NCBI GenBank assembly: GCA_017553325.1
Contig: JAFZMH010000001.1
Coordinates: forward strand, 1-58,286
DNA length: 58,286 nucleotides
Source: Clostridia bacterium
GTDB taxonomy: Bacteria; Bacillota; Clostridia; Christensenellales; CAG-917
Reading direction: 5' to 3'
A program made the position numbers and the translations under genes. Position 1 is the first letter of the stretch; every line of letters starts with the position of its first letter. Below are positions 35,168-43,596 of the stretch, one piece after another. The notes below the pieces were generated by a model that was not told where the DNA came from, did not search any database, and saw only the letters and a program-made list of their open reading frames with translations.

Positions 35168-35180
35168 TGTTTTTATCCTC

Positions 35181-35663
35181 CTAAAACCTGATGTACGGTT
35201 GTACTTTTGCGTTAATATTTCTGGCGATAGTCCTCTCGGCAGGTTTCTTCCCGCCGATTTCTATCACGAATTTTTCGTCGTCATACTCTTTGAGTATGCC
35301 GTGAGTTTTGTCCTTGTTGCTCGCGACCACTTCAATCTCCGTGCCGAGCGCTCTTCTGAAATCGTCGTTCGAGACTATCTTTCTGTCAAGTCCGCTCGAC
35401 GACACGTTGAGGACGTATGTGTCGGGAAGTTCCGCCTCAATCGCGTCGAGTCTTTGCGACAGCGCGTTGTGCACGGTTTCGCAAACATTTAGGTCGACGC
35501 CCTCTCTCTTCCAAAGATACGCGGTCACGTTGAGCTTTCCGTATTCCTTGTCAAAAGCAAGTTCCACAAGTTCGATACCGTCGAATGCGAGGAGAGTTTC
35601 CTCCACGATTTTTTTGACGTCTTCGCGCACTTTATCTTTGATAAGTTTCGGTTGAGCAGTCAT
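35181..35663 (-). CDS. rimP: Ribosome maturation factor RimP
   Basis: A 160-residue two-domain protein that assists 30S assembly. It shows the typical ELVELAFDKEYGKLNVTAYL-like and VSSSGLDRKI segments. AAAGGGG lies 5 nt before ATG 35663. It heads the nusA-infB operon. A perfect 8-bp hairpin (GAGTGAGC at 35686-35693 and GCTCACTC at 35698-35705) lies in its leader. Promoter elements upstream are ambiguous; TTGATT with TAAGTT at 17 nt on the minus strand is the best candidate. Confidence 0.94.
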   Translation of the reverse strand: MTAQPKLIKDKVREDVKKIVEETLLAFDGIELVELAFDKEYGKLNVTAYLWKREGVDLNVCETVHNALSQRLDAIEAELPDTYVLNVSSSGLDRKIVSNDDFRRALGTEIEVVASNKDKTHGILKEYDDEKFVIEIGGKKPAERTIARNINAKVQPYIRF

Positions 35664-35685
35664 GCAAACCCCTTTACAAAACTAA

Positions 35686-35705
35686 GAGTGAGCCGTCGCT
35701 CACTC
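35686..35705 (-). promoter_or_regulatory. Leader hairpin upstream of rimP
   Basis: A perfect 8-bp stem with the 4-nt loop CGTC, 23 nt upstream of the rimP start codon. There is no T-run, so it is a structured leader element rather than a terminator. Confidence 0.6.
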
Positions 35706-35786
35706 ATAGTAGTTTTACTATTAAGTACATATAACTTAACATATTCAAAAGAATAAATCAAGCGAAAAATCAAAATATCGGCAAAA

Positions 35787-35804
35787 TTTATTATAAATAA
35801 TAAA
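35787..35804. repeat. 18-nt AT-rich palindrome between the PolC-like gene and rimP
   Basis: TTTATTAT-AA-ATAATAAA is perfectly self-complementary. It lies in the 179-nt gap between the PolC-like stop and rimP and may be part of a transcript end or the upstream part of the rimP promoter region. Confidence 0.5.
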
Positions 35805-35842
35805 CTTTCGTGTCGAAAATCGGCAAAACCGACAGATTTAAC

Positions 35843-37426
35843 CTACATTCTGCGCGCGATGATTTTGAGCGCTTCGCAGGTCGCCATAACGTCGCTGAGC
35901 GCTCTATGCGCGTTTTCGTGCGATATGCCGAACACCTTGGAAATCGTTTCCAGCTTGAAATTCGGCAGTTCCGTGAGATATTGGCGCGCAAGAAGCAAGG
36001 TATCTTTGAGTTCGTTGTCAAAATTGTAGCCGTATTTGTCCGCATAAATCTTTATGAGCGGATAATCGTAGCCGGAAATATTGTGCCCGACGAGTATCGA
36101 GTCGCGAGTAAATTTGTAGAAGTCGGGCAAAACTTGGTCAATCGTAGGCGCGTCCGCGACCATAAGATTGTCTATGTGCGTGAGCGCGGTAATCTCCTGC
36201 GTGATACTGCACTCGGGTTTGACGAGGGTTTGGAAGGTCTCCGTCTCCACCCCGTCGACTATCTTGCAGGCGGCGATTTCGATGATTTCTGCGGACGAAA
36301 CGAATTTGTCCGTAGCCTCCAAATCGTAGACGACAAGCGTTTTGCCTTTGAAATAGTCGGGTATGACTTTTTCGGTATCTAACAGGCTCTTTTGACCGAT
36401 TTCATAGTATGGTTTCGGAAAAACCGTCGTGTATTTTTTCGGCACGGGCTTGAGCGCAGTAAGCCTTACGGAGCCAAAATCGATTTCACATTCAAAGATT
36501 GCGGATACCGTGAAAGTCAGCGCGCTGTCGTAGGTCGAAAGTCCAACCTTCCCCACGCAAACTATCGTGTCTCCGTCCTCTATGCTCTCAATTTTTTCAA
36601 GGTCGTCGTCTTTCGGGAAACATACGCACGAAATCTTTGAGGTCGTATCGTCCAGCAAAAACCTTACCAACGGGAGTTTCTCGGGTTCGGCGGAAGGGTT
36701 TTGCGGGTCGAACTTCTTGTTTTTGTACATATATTTCGACATGGCAAACATCTTTCCGGCAAGTACGACGTTGTCGTTTGCGCCCTTTACGTCTATGACG
36801 TACCCTGGCAAATGCGGGAGTCCCTCTATCTTGACGCGAGAATAAATCTTCTTGCCGAGTTCGATTTTGACGATTCTTGCGGCGGCGTCGTCGCGAATCG
36901 TCGTCTCTATCGTCATATCGTCGTCCTGCATAATCTGTTTCAGATCGACGACTTGCTCTTCCGTGTCAATCGTTATCTCTTGATTGAAATTGTGTTCCAA
37001 AAACTCTTTGAGTTTTCCGACCAAATCGCCCGTTTTGAGCATCATATAAGTCGGCGTATCGAAGGTGATTTTTATCAATATTTCACTGTTGTCCACGCTG
37101 ATTGCAAGATTTTCATCCTTCAAACGCCTGAAAATCATTTGATTGTTCTTGTTGAAAAACTCTATGACCTTGTTTTTTACGACGTTTTCATCCGCATACG
37201 ACTTTTGATACGCTACATTGACTTTCACGCCGTCGAAGAGAGATTGACAAATCTTTTGCACTTCCGCTCTCTCCTCGTCGCCGAACTTGCGTATTTCAAA
37301 AGCGTCGATGATAAACTTTATATCCAGTGTCCTCGACTGCTTGTTGTATGTAGCGGACGCAAATTTGAGCATATCAAACTTGTTTTCGCTCGCTTTATTG
37401 AATTCTTCGATAAATTTGACTGACAT
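35843..37426 (-). CDS. Truncated PolC: N-terminal, OB and exonuclease domains only
   Basis: A 527-residue protein at the place where polC normally stands, between ispG and rimP. Residues 1-180 resemble the PolC N-terminal region; about 195-320 form an OB-fold-like segment; 363-527 are a DEDDh proofreading exonuclease with D368 and E370 (VYDLEATD), D454 (HNISGYDYPL), H507 and D512 (HRALSDVMAT), all catalytic residues intact. The PHP domain and the whole polymerase part, which make PolC about 1,430 residues long, are absent, and only 179 nt separate the stop from rimP. It may work as a free-standing proofreading or processing exonuclease. The start at 37426 has only a weak ribosome-binding site. 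Confidence 0.85.
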   Translation of the reverse strand: MSVKFIEEFNKASENKFDMLKFASATYNKQSRTLDIKFIIDAFEIRKFGDEERAEVQKICQSLFDGVKVNVAYQKSYADENVVKNKVIEFFNKNNQMIFRRLKDENLAISVDNSEILIKITFDTPTYMMLKTGDLVGKLKEFLEHNFNQEITIDTEEQVVDLKQIMQDDDMTIETTIRDDAAARIVKIELGKKIYSRVKIEGLPHLPGYVIDVKGANDNVVLAGKMFAMSKYMYKNKKFDPQNPSAEPEKLPLVRFLLDDTTSKISCVCFPKDDDLEKIESIEDGDTIVCVGKVGLSTYDSALTFTVSAIFECEIDFGSVRLTALKPVPKKYTTVFPKPYYEIGQKSLLDTEKVIPDYFKGKTLVVYDLEATDKFVSSAEIIEIAACKIVDGVETETFQTLVKPECSITQEITALTHIDNLMVADAPTIDQVLPDFYKFTRDSILVGHNISGYDYPLIKIYADKYGYNFDNELKDTLLLARQYLTELPNFKLETISKVFGISHENAHRALSDVMATCEALKIIARRM

Positions 37427-37469
37427 CTGTGTTTCTCTGTTTATGTTGTCTTAATTGTTCATTTTGTCA

Positions 37470-37506
37470 AAAGTATTACAAATTACAACAAATTTTGCAA
37501 TACTTT
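37470..37506 (-). promoter_or_regulatory. Long hairpin between ispG and the PolC-like gene
   Basis: A 13-bp stem with one G-T pair (37470-37482 with 37494-37506) and an 11-nt loop. It lacks a T-run. Minus-strand TTGACA follows directly, with a poor -10 region, so an internal promoter for the PolC-like gene is possible. Confidence 0.5.
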
Positions 37507-37508
37507 CA

Positions 37509-38597
37509 TTATTTCAGTTTCTCTTTGAGTAGTTTTTCAAACTCTATCATCAAATCTTTTGAATTAACGGTCTTGAAAATCTTCCCGTCCTTCAAGATGA
37601 CCGACTTCTCCTTTCCGCCCGCAATTCCCAAGTCGCTGTTCTCTCCCTCGCCTATTCCGTTCAAAGGACAACCGAGAATCGAGATTGTGAGAGGCTTTTT
37701 TACGTTCGCAGTCAAAAGTTCGACCTTGTTTGCAAGCGCTTCGACGTCGATTTCCGTTCTTGCGCAGGTGGGACACGCCACCACTTCTACCGCATTCTTT
37801 CTTATGCCGAGCGTTTGGAGTATCTTTTTGCCTGCCAAAACCTCCTCGAGCACGTTCGTCGAGAGCGAAACGCGAATAGTATCGCCAATTCCTTCTTTAA
37901 GGAGAGTTCCGATGCCGATTGCGGATTTTATGAGCCCCGTACGAAACGTACCCGCCTCCGTGACGCCTATATGCAAAGGATAGTCGCACACGCTTGCGAG
38001 TTTGCGGTTTGCTTCGACGTTCGTCATCGTGTCGCTGGACTTGATTGCGACGACTATATCTCTCATACCCGCGGACTCAAAGACGTTTGCGCATTCGAGC
38101 GCGCTCTCTACGAGAGCGTCCACCTCGTTCATACCCTTAAATCTCTTGTCGAGCGAGCCGCCGTTCACTCCGACGCGCACGGGCACGCCCATATCGCGCA
38201 TTCTGTCTGCAAGAGGTTTTATTTGCGAAAAGTCCTGCATATTTCCGGGGTTCATGCGTATCTTTTTCGCGCCGTTGTCGAGCGCAAGGTGCGCGAGCTT
38301 ATAGTTGTAATGCACGTCGGCGATGAGCGGAAGTCCGGTCCTTTTGGCAATCTCTCCAAACGCATACGCGCTCTTTTCGTCGGGAACGGCAAGACGCACG
38401 AGGTCGCAACCGACCGCGCGCAGTTCGCTCGCCTGCTTTATGCAGGCTTCCACGTCCACCGTCTTTGCGTTTAGCATAGACTGGACGGTTATCGGCGCGT
38501 CGCCGCCGATTTTTACGTCCCCAACAGAGACCTGCCTTGAATTTCTTCTTTTGATTATATCACTCATAACGTACTGTTTTGGGGCAAATGCCCGCAT
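37509..38597 (-). CDS. ispG: 4-hydroxy-3-methylbut-2-en-1-yl diphosphate synthase IspG
   Basis: A 362-residue Fe-S enzyme of the MEP isoprenoid pathway. The TIM-barrel part opens with VGDVKIGGDAPITVQSM; the 4Fe-4S cysteines are in CPTCART and ILGCPLNGIGEGE near the C-terminus. ATG 38597 has AGGA at good spacing; ATG 38567, ten codons later, matches the usual N-terminus better and is possible. It follows rseP by 17 nt. Confidence 0.96.
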   Translation of the reverse strand: MRAFAPKQYVMSDIIKRRNSRQVSVGDVKIGGDAPITVQSMLNAKTVDVEACIKQASELRAVGCDLVRLAVPDEKSAYAFGEIAKRTGLPLIADVHYNYKLAHLALDNGAKKIRMNPGNMQDFSQIKPLADRMRDMGVPVRVGVNGGSLDKRFKGMNEVDALVESALECANVFESAGMRDIVVAIKSSDTMTNVEANRKLASVCDYPLHIGVTEAGTFRTGLIKSAIGIGTLLKEGIGDTIRVSLSTNVLEEVLAGKKILQTLGIRKNAVEVVACPTCARTEIDVEALANKVELLTANVKKPLTISILGCPLNGIGEGENSDLGIAGGKEKSVILKDGKIFKTVNSKDLMIEFEKLLKEKLK

Positions 38598-38614
38598 TAT
38601 TCCTATTTATTGCA

Positions 38615-39949
38615 CTACGATTTGACGAGATGGAATATGTCGAGGAACACCGCCAGCACGAGCAGAAGAACGAGACCAACCGTGTGTATGACCGCCTCGA
38701 CCTTTCTCGGTACGGGTTTTCTGAATATCATCTCGATAAGCGTAAACAGCATTCTGCTTCCGTCGAGCGCGGGAAACGGGAGCCAGTTCATAACCGCGAG
38801 ATTTGCGGAGATTATCGCCGTCACGTACAGGAAACTGTCGAACCCGAGCGAACTCATCTTTGCAATCGTGGTTATCGTCGTAATCGTGCCGCCCGCATTT
38901 TCGAGCCCCAATTTGCCTGTAATCAATGCGCCGAGAGACGCGAGTATCTTGAAGACGACGAAGAAACAGAACCCGAACGCCCTGCCGAAGGCAAGGAAAA
39001 ACGGAAGTTTTGCCCTCGTTATAGTCCTAGTTATGCCAAAGCCGTAGCCGTAATAGCCGCTTGGGTCCTCCGAGACCTTTCCTCGCCGGACCTTTGCTGA
39101 ACTCTGCGACAGAAGGTTGCCCTGCTCGTCGTATTCCGCCACGACGATAAGCAGTTCCTCGTCCGTGTCCGCCTCGCTTACGCTCGCCAAATCGCCGTAG
39201 CGCACGGGTGTTTCAAGCTGCACGCCGTTTATCGAATAAACGAGTTCGTCGTTCTCAAACGGCGAATAATAGTATTTGCTTGCGTTTACGGTTATACGCT
39301 TGCCGTCTCTCAGCACTTTAAACTTCGCGCTGTCCCCGAGATTTGCAAACGCCTTGTCGAGGTCCTCTTGCAAGAGTATATTGATTTGCTTGCCGTTGAC
39401 GTTCAATATGACGTCCCCGTCTCGAAACCGATTTTCCTGCGCGCCTGCGATTACTGCCGCCTCGTCGTGCGTGCCTATAACCGTCGGCAAAATTTGCCCG
39501 TAGGCGGAGAAATAAATCGTGATGATGACGATTGCGCTGATAAGGTTCATAAACGCGCCTGAAAACAGCACTATGAGCCGTTTCCACGGTTTTTGAGCGT
39601 TGAACGCTTCCTTGTCCTTTACGGGTTTACCGTCCTCGTCGAGAATCGGGTTGCCCTCTTCGTCGACCTTGCTTTCCTCCGCGTCCTCGCCGTGAAAAGC
39701 GCAAAAACCGCCGATTGGGAATATACGAAGCGAGAATACCTCGCCGTTTTTCTTATTCTTTTTCTTGAAGATGGCGGGACCGAAACCTATACCGAATTCG
39801 TCGATTTTGAAACCTAAAAGTTTGCCCGCGGTGTAATGCCCGAGCTCGTGAACGACTATCATCACCATGAGCGCCAAGAGCGCCACTATGACGTAGCCGA
39901 TATAGGTAAAAACCTGCGCGGCTGTCACCGCCGAAAGCGTCAAAATCAC
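38615..39949 (-). CDS. rseP: RseP-type site-2 membrane metalloprotease
   Basis: A 444-residue integral membrane protease. HELGH at 34-38 in the first helix binds zinc, NWLPFPALDGSR near 390 supplies the third ligand (LDG), and a PDZ domain lies between. It has about four membrane helices. Such proteases release membrane-bound anti-sigma factors or clear signal-peptide remnants. The GTG start at 39949 is supported by GGAG 5 nt upstream. It sits between dxr and ispG, the normal order. Confidence 0.95.
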   Translation of the reverse strand: MILTLSAVTAAQVFTYIGYVIVALLALMVMIVVHELGHYTAGKLLGFKIDEFGIGFGPAIFKKKNKKNGEVFSLRIFPIGGFCAFHGEDAEESKVDEEGNPILDEDGKPVKDKEAFNAQKPWKRLIVLFSGAFMNLISAIVIITIYFSAYGQILPTVIGTHDEAAVIAGAQENRFRDGDVILNVNGKQINILLQEDLDKAFANLGDSAKFKVLRDGKRITVNASKYYYSPFENDELVYSINGVQLETPVRYGDLASVSEADTDEELLIVVAEYDEQGNLLSQSSAKVRRGKVSEDPSGYYGYGFGITRTITRAKLPFFLAFGRAFGFCFFVVFKILASLGALITGKLGLENAGGTITTITTIAKMSSLGFDSFLYVTAIISANLAVMNWLPFPALDGSRMLFTLIEMIFRKPVPRKVEAVIHTVGLVLLLVLAVFLDIFHLVKS

Positions 39950-39974
39950 GTCGTCTCCAATCGTAAAGTGTCGG

Positions 39975-41132
39975 TTATTTTATGCCGAGCACGCTATAAG
40001 TATATTTCCTCGCCTGTTCGTCTATGCTGAGTATTTCGTCAAGCTCGACCTTGCCGACCTTCTTGAATTTTGCGAGGACCTTGTCAAGTACGCGCTCGAA
40101 ATCTGAGAATTTGATTTTGTCTTTGAGATACAAATCTACGAGCACCTCGTCCGCGGACGAAACCGCGATACACGCACCCTCTCCGCTGCTTGCCGCGTTC
40201 ATAGCGATTTTCAGACACGGATATCTCTCAAAATCGGGTTCGCCGAAGTTGAGCGTCCCGAGTTTTGCGAGGTTCAAAGGCTCGACGCTGTTTGCTGTCG
40301 GATGCTCGGGATAATAGAGCGCGGTCTCAATTGCAAGAGCCATATCCGGCACGGACAAGAGCGCCTTTTCGCTTCCGTCCGTAAACTCGACGATAGAATG
40401 AACGACAGATTCTCTGTGCATAAGCACGGAGACGTCGCTTGCTTCGACCTCGAAGAGCCTCATAGCCTCTATAATCTCCAGCCCTTTGTTGAAGAGAGTC
40501 GCCGAATCTATTGTCACCTTTTTGCCCATATTCCATACGGGATGTTTGAGGGCTTCTTCCGCTTTTACCTTCGCGAGTTTTGAAATCGGCACGTCGCGCA
40601 ACGCGCCGCCGCTCGCCGTAAGCACGAGTTTTTTGACGGCTTTTTTGTCCTCGCCTTTAAGGCAACAGAAAATCGCGGAATGCTCCGTATCGAGAGGCAA
40701 AATTTTTCCGCCGTACTTCTTTTCGAGGGCTTTTAAGTGCCTACCCGCAGAGACAATCGTCTCCTTGTTTGCGATTGCGAGCGTGCCCCCGCGTTTCAAG
40801 GTTGCCACCGCTGCCCAAAGTCCCGCTATGCCCGTCACGGCAAGCACGACTATATCTGCAGATACTGCAGCCAATTCCTCGAGAGACGACAGACACTTTG
40901 CGTTCGGCTGTTCCTCATCCAAAAAGTCGAACAGCGAGCTTTGAACCTCAACCGCGCCGTTAGGGAAATAGTAATGCGTCGGGTCGAACTTTTCAATCTG
41001 TTCGCGGAGGAGCGTCTCGTTTTTGTGCGCGGAAAGTCCCACGACCTTAAAGTCGTTCGGGTGTTTTTCGATGACTGCAAGCGTCTGCCTGCCCACCGAA
41101 CCTGTGCTTCCTAAAATCGTAATGGTTTTCAT
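39975..41132 (-). CDS. dxr: 1-deoxy-D-xylulose 5-phosphate reductoisomerase
   Basis: A 385-residue NADPH enzyme, the second step of the MEP pathway. The N-terminal Rossmann motif is GSTGSVG (8-14); the catalytic region contains LTASGGALRD and the SAT-x-x-NKG-x-E segment (SATLFNKGLEIIEAM). Length is normal. AAGGA lies upstream of the ATG. Its ATG overlaps the stop of a possible 30-codon ORF. Confidence 0.96.
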   Translation of the reverse strand: MKTITILGSTGSVGRQTLAVIEKHPNDFKVVGLSAHKNETLLREQIEKFDPTHYYFPNGAVEVQSSLFDFLDEEQPNAKCLSSLEELAAVSADIVVLAVTGIAGLWAAVATLKRGGTLAIANKETIVSAGRHLKALEKKYGGKILPLDTEHSAIFCCLKGEDKKAVKKLVLTASGGALRDVPISKLAKVKAEEALKHPVWNMGKKVTIDSATLFNKGLEIIEAMRLFEVEASDVSVLMHRESVVHSIVEFTDGSEKALLSVPDMALAIETALYYPEHPTANSVEPLNLAKLGTLNFGEPDFERYPCLKIAMNAASSGEGACIAVSSADEVLVDLYLKDKIKFSDFERVLDKVLAKFKKVGKVELDEILSIDEQARKYTYSVLGIK

Positions 41133-41221
41133 TTATTCCTTGAGATTTGCGCGCCGCATAGGCAGAGATTTGAAGTCTTTTGCAAATCTTTTATTTCGAA
41201 TTTGTTTGTTTTATTTATCAT
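41129..41221 (-). CDS. Possible 30-residue ORF coupled to dxr
   Basis: A 30-codon ORF begins 12 nt after the cdsA stop and ends in TGA that overlaps the dxr ATG (ATGA). The peptide is basic and contains CLCG. There is no good ribosome-binding site; a poor -10-like GATTAT ends 6 nt before its ATG. It may be a coupling peptide or chance. Confidence 0.25.
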   Translation of the reverse strand: MINKTNKFEIKDLQKTSNLCLCGAQISRNK

Positions 41222-41233
41222 AGATAAATAATC

Positions 41234-42223
41234 TCAATACCCGTATATGCAGGTGAACGCAATGACGAGCACCGCAATCGAGTACATAATGCTGTCCAGC
41301 CTGTCCATAAAGCCGCCGTGCCCCGGGAAAATCTTGCCGTAGTCCTTGATGCCGATTGCACGTTTTATTCTCGACGCCGCGAGGTCGCCGAGTTCTGCAA
41401 GCACGCCGATAACGAGACCGAGCGCGATATAGATGAGCGCAGTCTTCCACTGCCAACCGTTCACGTCGTGAGCGATAAAGAACCGATAATGGCAACCGTT
41501 TATAAACGTCAAATAATTGTCGGCAAAGAGTTCGAACACGAGCCAAAACACGAGGGACACGATAACCGCACCGAGCAAACCGCCCACCGCGCCTGAAATC
41601 GTCTTTTTGGGGCTGATTTTCGGGCAGAGCTTTTTGCCCTTCACCGTAGAGCCTATCCAATAGGCAAACGCGTCGCCGAGCGTGGGCACGAAGATTGCAA
41701 ACAACACCGCAAACAACGCGCTGTACTTGTAGCTCATCACAAACGAGAGCACCATAAACAGCATCGGATAGACGAGCAAAAACACGTTTGCGAGCAAGTC
41801 TTTGAGTTCGTGCGCTTTGGGGCTGTCGAGTTCGAGTTCAATTCCCTGAGCCTTTGCCGCGTCAACCTCTTCCTGCGTATGTTTTGCGGGTTTGAAGGTG
41901 AAAATCGTGAGGCAAATCATAACCGACGCGACGAACACCGCGAGCAGTCCCTGCACGCCAATCGTCGCTCTTTGCGAAGCCCCGCCGACGTAGTGTTGCA
42001 ACAAATAAAAGGTCGGGTACGCCGCGACGAGCAAAAATACCGGCGGCGCGACGAACATCTTGTAGCCTGCGTCCTTCAAGCACTTGAACATCTCGTACAC
42101 CGCTCCCGCAAGAAACAGGAGTATGAGCATATCGATAAAAATCGTGCTGACGAAATAGCCGCAGAGCATAAAACCTGCGACAAATGCGACGAGTATGATT
42201 CCTGTTATTGTTCTTTTCAGCAT
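41234..42223 (-). CDS. cdsA: Phosphatidate cytidylyltransferase CdsA
   Basis: A 329-residue membrane enzyme that makes CDP-diacylglycerol for phospholipid synthesis. About eight predicted helices; the C-terminal signature spans KRAIGIKDYGKIFPGHGG and MDRLDSIM. A hydrophilic segment of about 45 residues (around 112-150, with KHTQEEVDAAKAQ) interrupts the helices, longer than I would expect. It follows uppS by 2 nt. Confidence 0.95.
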   Translation of the reverse strand: MLKRTITGIILVAFVAGFMLCGYFVSTIFIDMLILLFLAGAVYEMFKCLKDAGYKMFVAPPVFLLVAAYPTFYLLQHYVGGASQRATIGVQGLLAVFVASVMICLTIFTFKPAKHTQEEVDAAKAQGIELELDSPKAHELKDLLANVFLLVYPMLFMVLSFVMSYKYSALFAVLFAIFVPTLGDAFAYWIGSTVKGKKLCPKISPKKTISGAVGGLLGAVIVSLVFWLVFELFADNYLTFINGCHYRFFIAHDVNGWQWKTALIYIALGLVIGVLAELGDLAASRIKRAIGIKDYGKIFPGHGGFMDRLDSIMYSIAVLVIAFTCIYGY

Positions 42224-42225
42224 AG

Positions 42226-42879
42226 TTATTTTCCGAATTTGCGCGTGCGCTTTTCAAAGTCTTCGAGGAGCGCGTCGACGTCCGACTCTTGCATATCGGG
42301 CCAAAGCTTGTCCAAAAAGAAGAGTTCGGCGTAGGCGGCTTCGTAGAGCATAAAGTTTGAAAGTCTCTTTTCCCCGCCCGTTCTGACAATCATATCGAGT
42401 GCGGGAAGGCGCGAAGAGCCGAGATTTTTTTCAAATGTATCCTCGATGAACTCGCCGTGGTCGTAGGCTATTTTCGCCGCGTGAATTATGTCCGCTCTGC
42501 CACCGTAGTTGAACGCAATATTAAGCGTCATACCCTCGTTGTCCGCAGTTCTTTGCTCGACGGACTCTATAGAGTCCGCAAGTTTGTCAGGCAGTGTGGA
42601 AAAGTCACCCATATAGCAGATTTTGAACCTGCCGTCATAGGTGAGATTGAATTTTTCCACGACGCCGAAAATCGCGTTTATCTCGTCGGTTGGACGAGCG
42701 ATATTCTCCGTGGAAAATGCGTAAACGGAAACGGCTTTGACTCCCCTTTCTTCACACCGTTTAGCCACTTTCCTGAGCGCGATAAGCCCGTACGCATAGC
42801 CCTCGGCACGAGAAAGACCGTGAGCCGTCGCCCACCTGCCGTTTCCGTCCATTATAAACCCAACGTGATTTGCACCCAT
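42226..42879 (-). CDS. uppS: Isoprenyl (undecaprenyl) diphosphate synthase
   Basis: A 217-residue cis-prenyltransferase that makes the lipid carrier for cell-wall precursors. The signature FIMDGNGRWA (8-17) contains the catalytic D11; later motifs are YAFSTEN and an RTGGEKRLSNF-type block. It is shorter than the usual about 250 residues, mostly at the C-terminus, but all motifs are present. Its ATG overlaps the frr stop (TAATG). Confidence 0.95.
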   Translation of the reverse strand: MGANHVGFIMDGNGRWATAHGLSRAEGYAYGLIALRKVAKRCEERGVKAVSVYAFSTENIARPTDEINAIFGVVEKFNLTYDGRFKICYMGDFSTLPDKLADSIESVEQRTADNEGMTLNIAFNYGGRADIIHAAKIAYDHGEFIEDTFEKNLGSSRLPALDMIVRTGGEKRLSNFMLYEAAYAELFFLDKLWPDMQESDVDALLEDFEKRTRKFGK

Positions 42880-43454
42880 TAGATGGAAAGCACCTCGGTT
42901 TCTTTGTCTTTGAAGAGTTTTTCCACTTCATCTGTGCGTTTTGAAAGCGCCTTATCAACGTCCGCAGTGAAATTCTTGAGATCGTCCTCGGTGATCGTGG
43001 AATCTTTTTCTAGCTTTTTGAGTTCGTCAATAGCGTCACGACGCCAGTTTCGGAGAACGACTTTCGTCTCTTCGGCAAGTCCCTTGATTTGCTTGACAGT
43101 TTGTTTTCTTCTCTCTTCCGTGAGTTCCGGAAATACGAGACGAATAACTTGTCCGTCGTTGTTTGGCGTCACGCCTACGTTTGCGGCGAGAATAGCCTTC
43201 TCAATAGATTTGAGTTGAGATTTGTCCCAAGGGCTGATGACGAGAAGTCTTGCTTCCGGGATGGAAATGTTTGCCATCTGATTGATGGGAGTAGGAACAC
43301 CGTAGTAATCTGCAACCACCTTGTCCAAGATGTGCGGATTTGCTCTGCCTGCTCTCACGGAGCGAAGTTCCGTCGTGAAGTTGAGCATAGTTTTGTCACA
43401 TTTTTCATTGAAATCGTCGAATATCAAATCGACTTCATCAATTCCGTATGCCAT
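42879..43454 (-). CDS. frr: Ribosome recycling factor
   Basis: A 191-residue protein that, with EF-G, splits ribosomes after termination. Typical segments are RAGRANPHILDKVVADYYG, ISPWDKSQLKSIEKAI and GQVIRLVFPELTEERR. ATG 43454 is fixed by a perfect GGAGG 5 nt upstream; an ATG four codons earlier lacks this. It heads the frr-uppS-cdsA-dxr-rseP-ispG operon with its own strong promoter. Confidence 0.97.
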   Translation of the reverse strand: MAYGIDEVDLIFDDFNEKCDKTMLNFTTELRSVRAGRANPHILDKVVADYYGVPTPINQMANISIPEARLLVISPWDKSQLKSIEKAILAANVGVTPNNDGQVIRLVFPELTEERRKQTVKQIKGLAEETKVVLRNWRRDAIDELKKLEKDSTITEDDLKNFTADVDKALSKRTDEVEKLFKDKETEVLSI

Positions 43455-43488
43455 AAAGTCCTCCATATAGGAATTTTATTATGTTAGT

Positions 43489-43517
43489 ATTATAACAAAA
43501 GATTATTTATATTGCAA
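43489..43517 (-). promoter_or_regulatory. Promoter of the frr-uppS-cdsA-dxr-rseP-ispG operon
   Basis: Minus-strand TTGCAA (43517-43512), 17 nt, TATAAT (43494-43489) with an extended -10 TG. Predicted start near 43482, giving a leader of about 28 nt that includes GGAGG. Confidence 0.85.
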
Positions 43518-43534
43518 GACGAATATTAGAAAAA

Positions 43535-43563
43535 TAGAAAAAGGTGCTAAAATAGCACCTTTT
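43535..43563 (-). terminator. Rho-independent terminator of pyrH
   Basis: A perfect 11-bp stem (AAAAGGTGCTA at 43539-43549 and TAGCACCTTTT at 43553-43563) with a 3-nt loop and a T-rich run on the minus strand. It separates pyrH from the frr promoter. Confidence 0.88.
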
Positions 43564-43577
43564 AGTCATATTATCCT

Positions 43578-43593
43578 ATAGGTTTAAACCTAT
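43578..43593. repeat. 16-nt palindrome just after pyrH
   Basis: ATAGGTTTAAACCTAT is perfectly self-complementary and lies 3 nt after the pyrH stop, before the terminator. Function unknown. Confidence 0.55.
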
Positions 43594-43596
43594 GGT

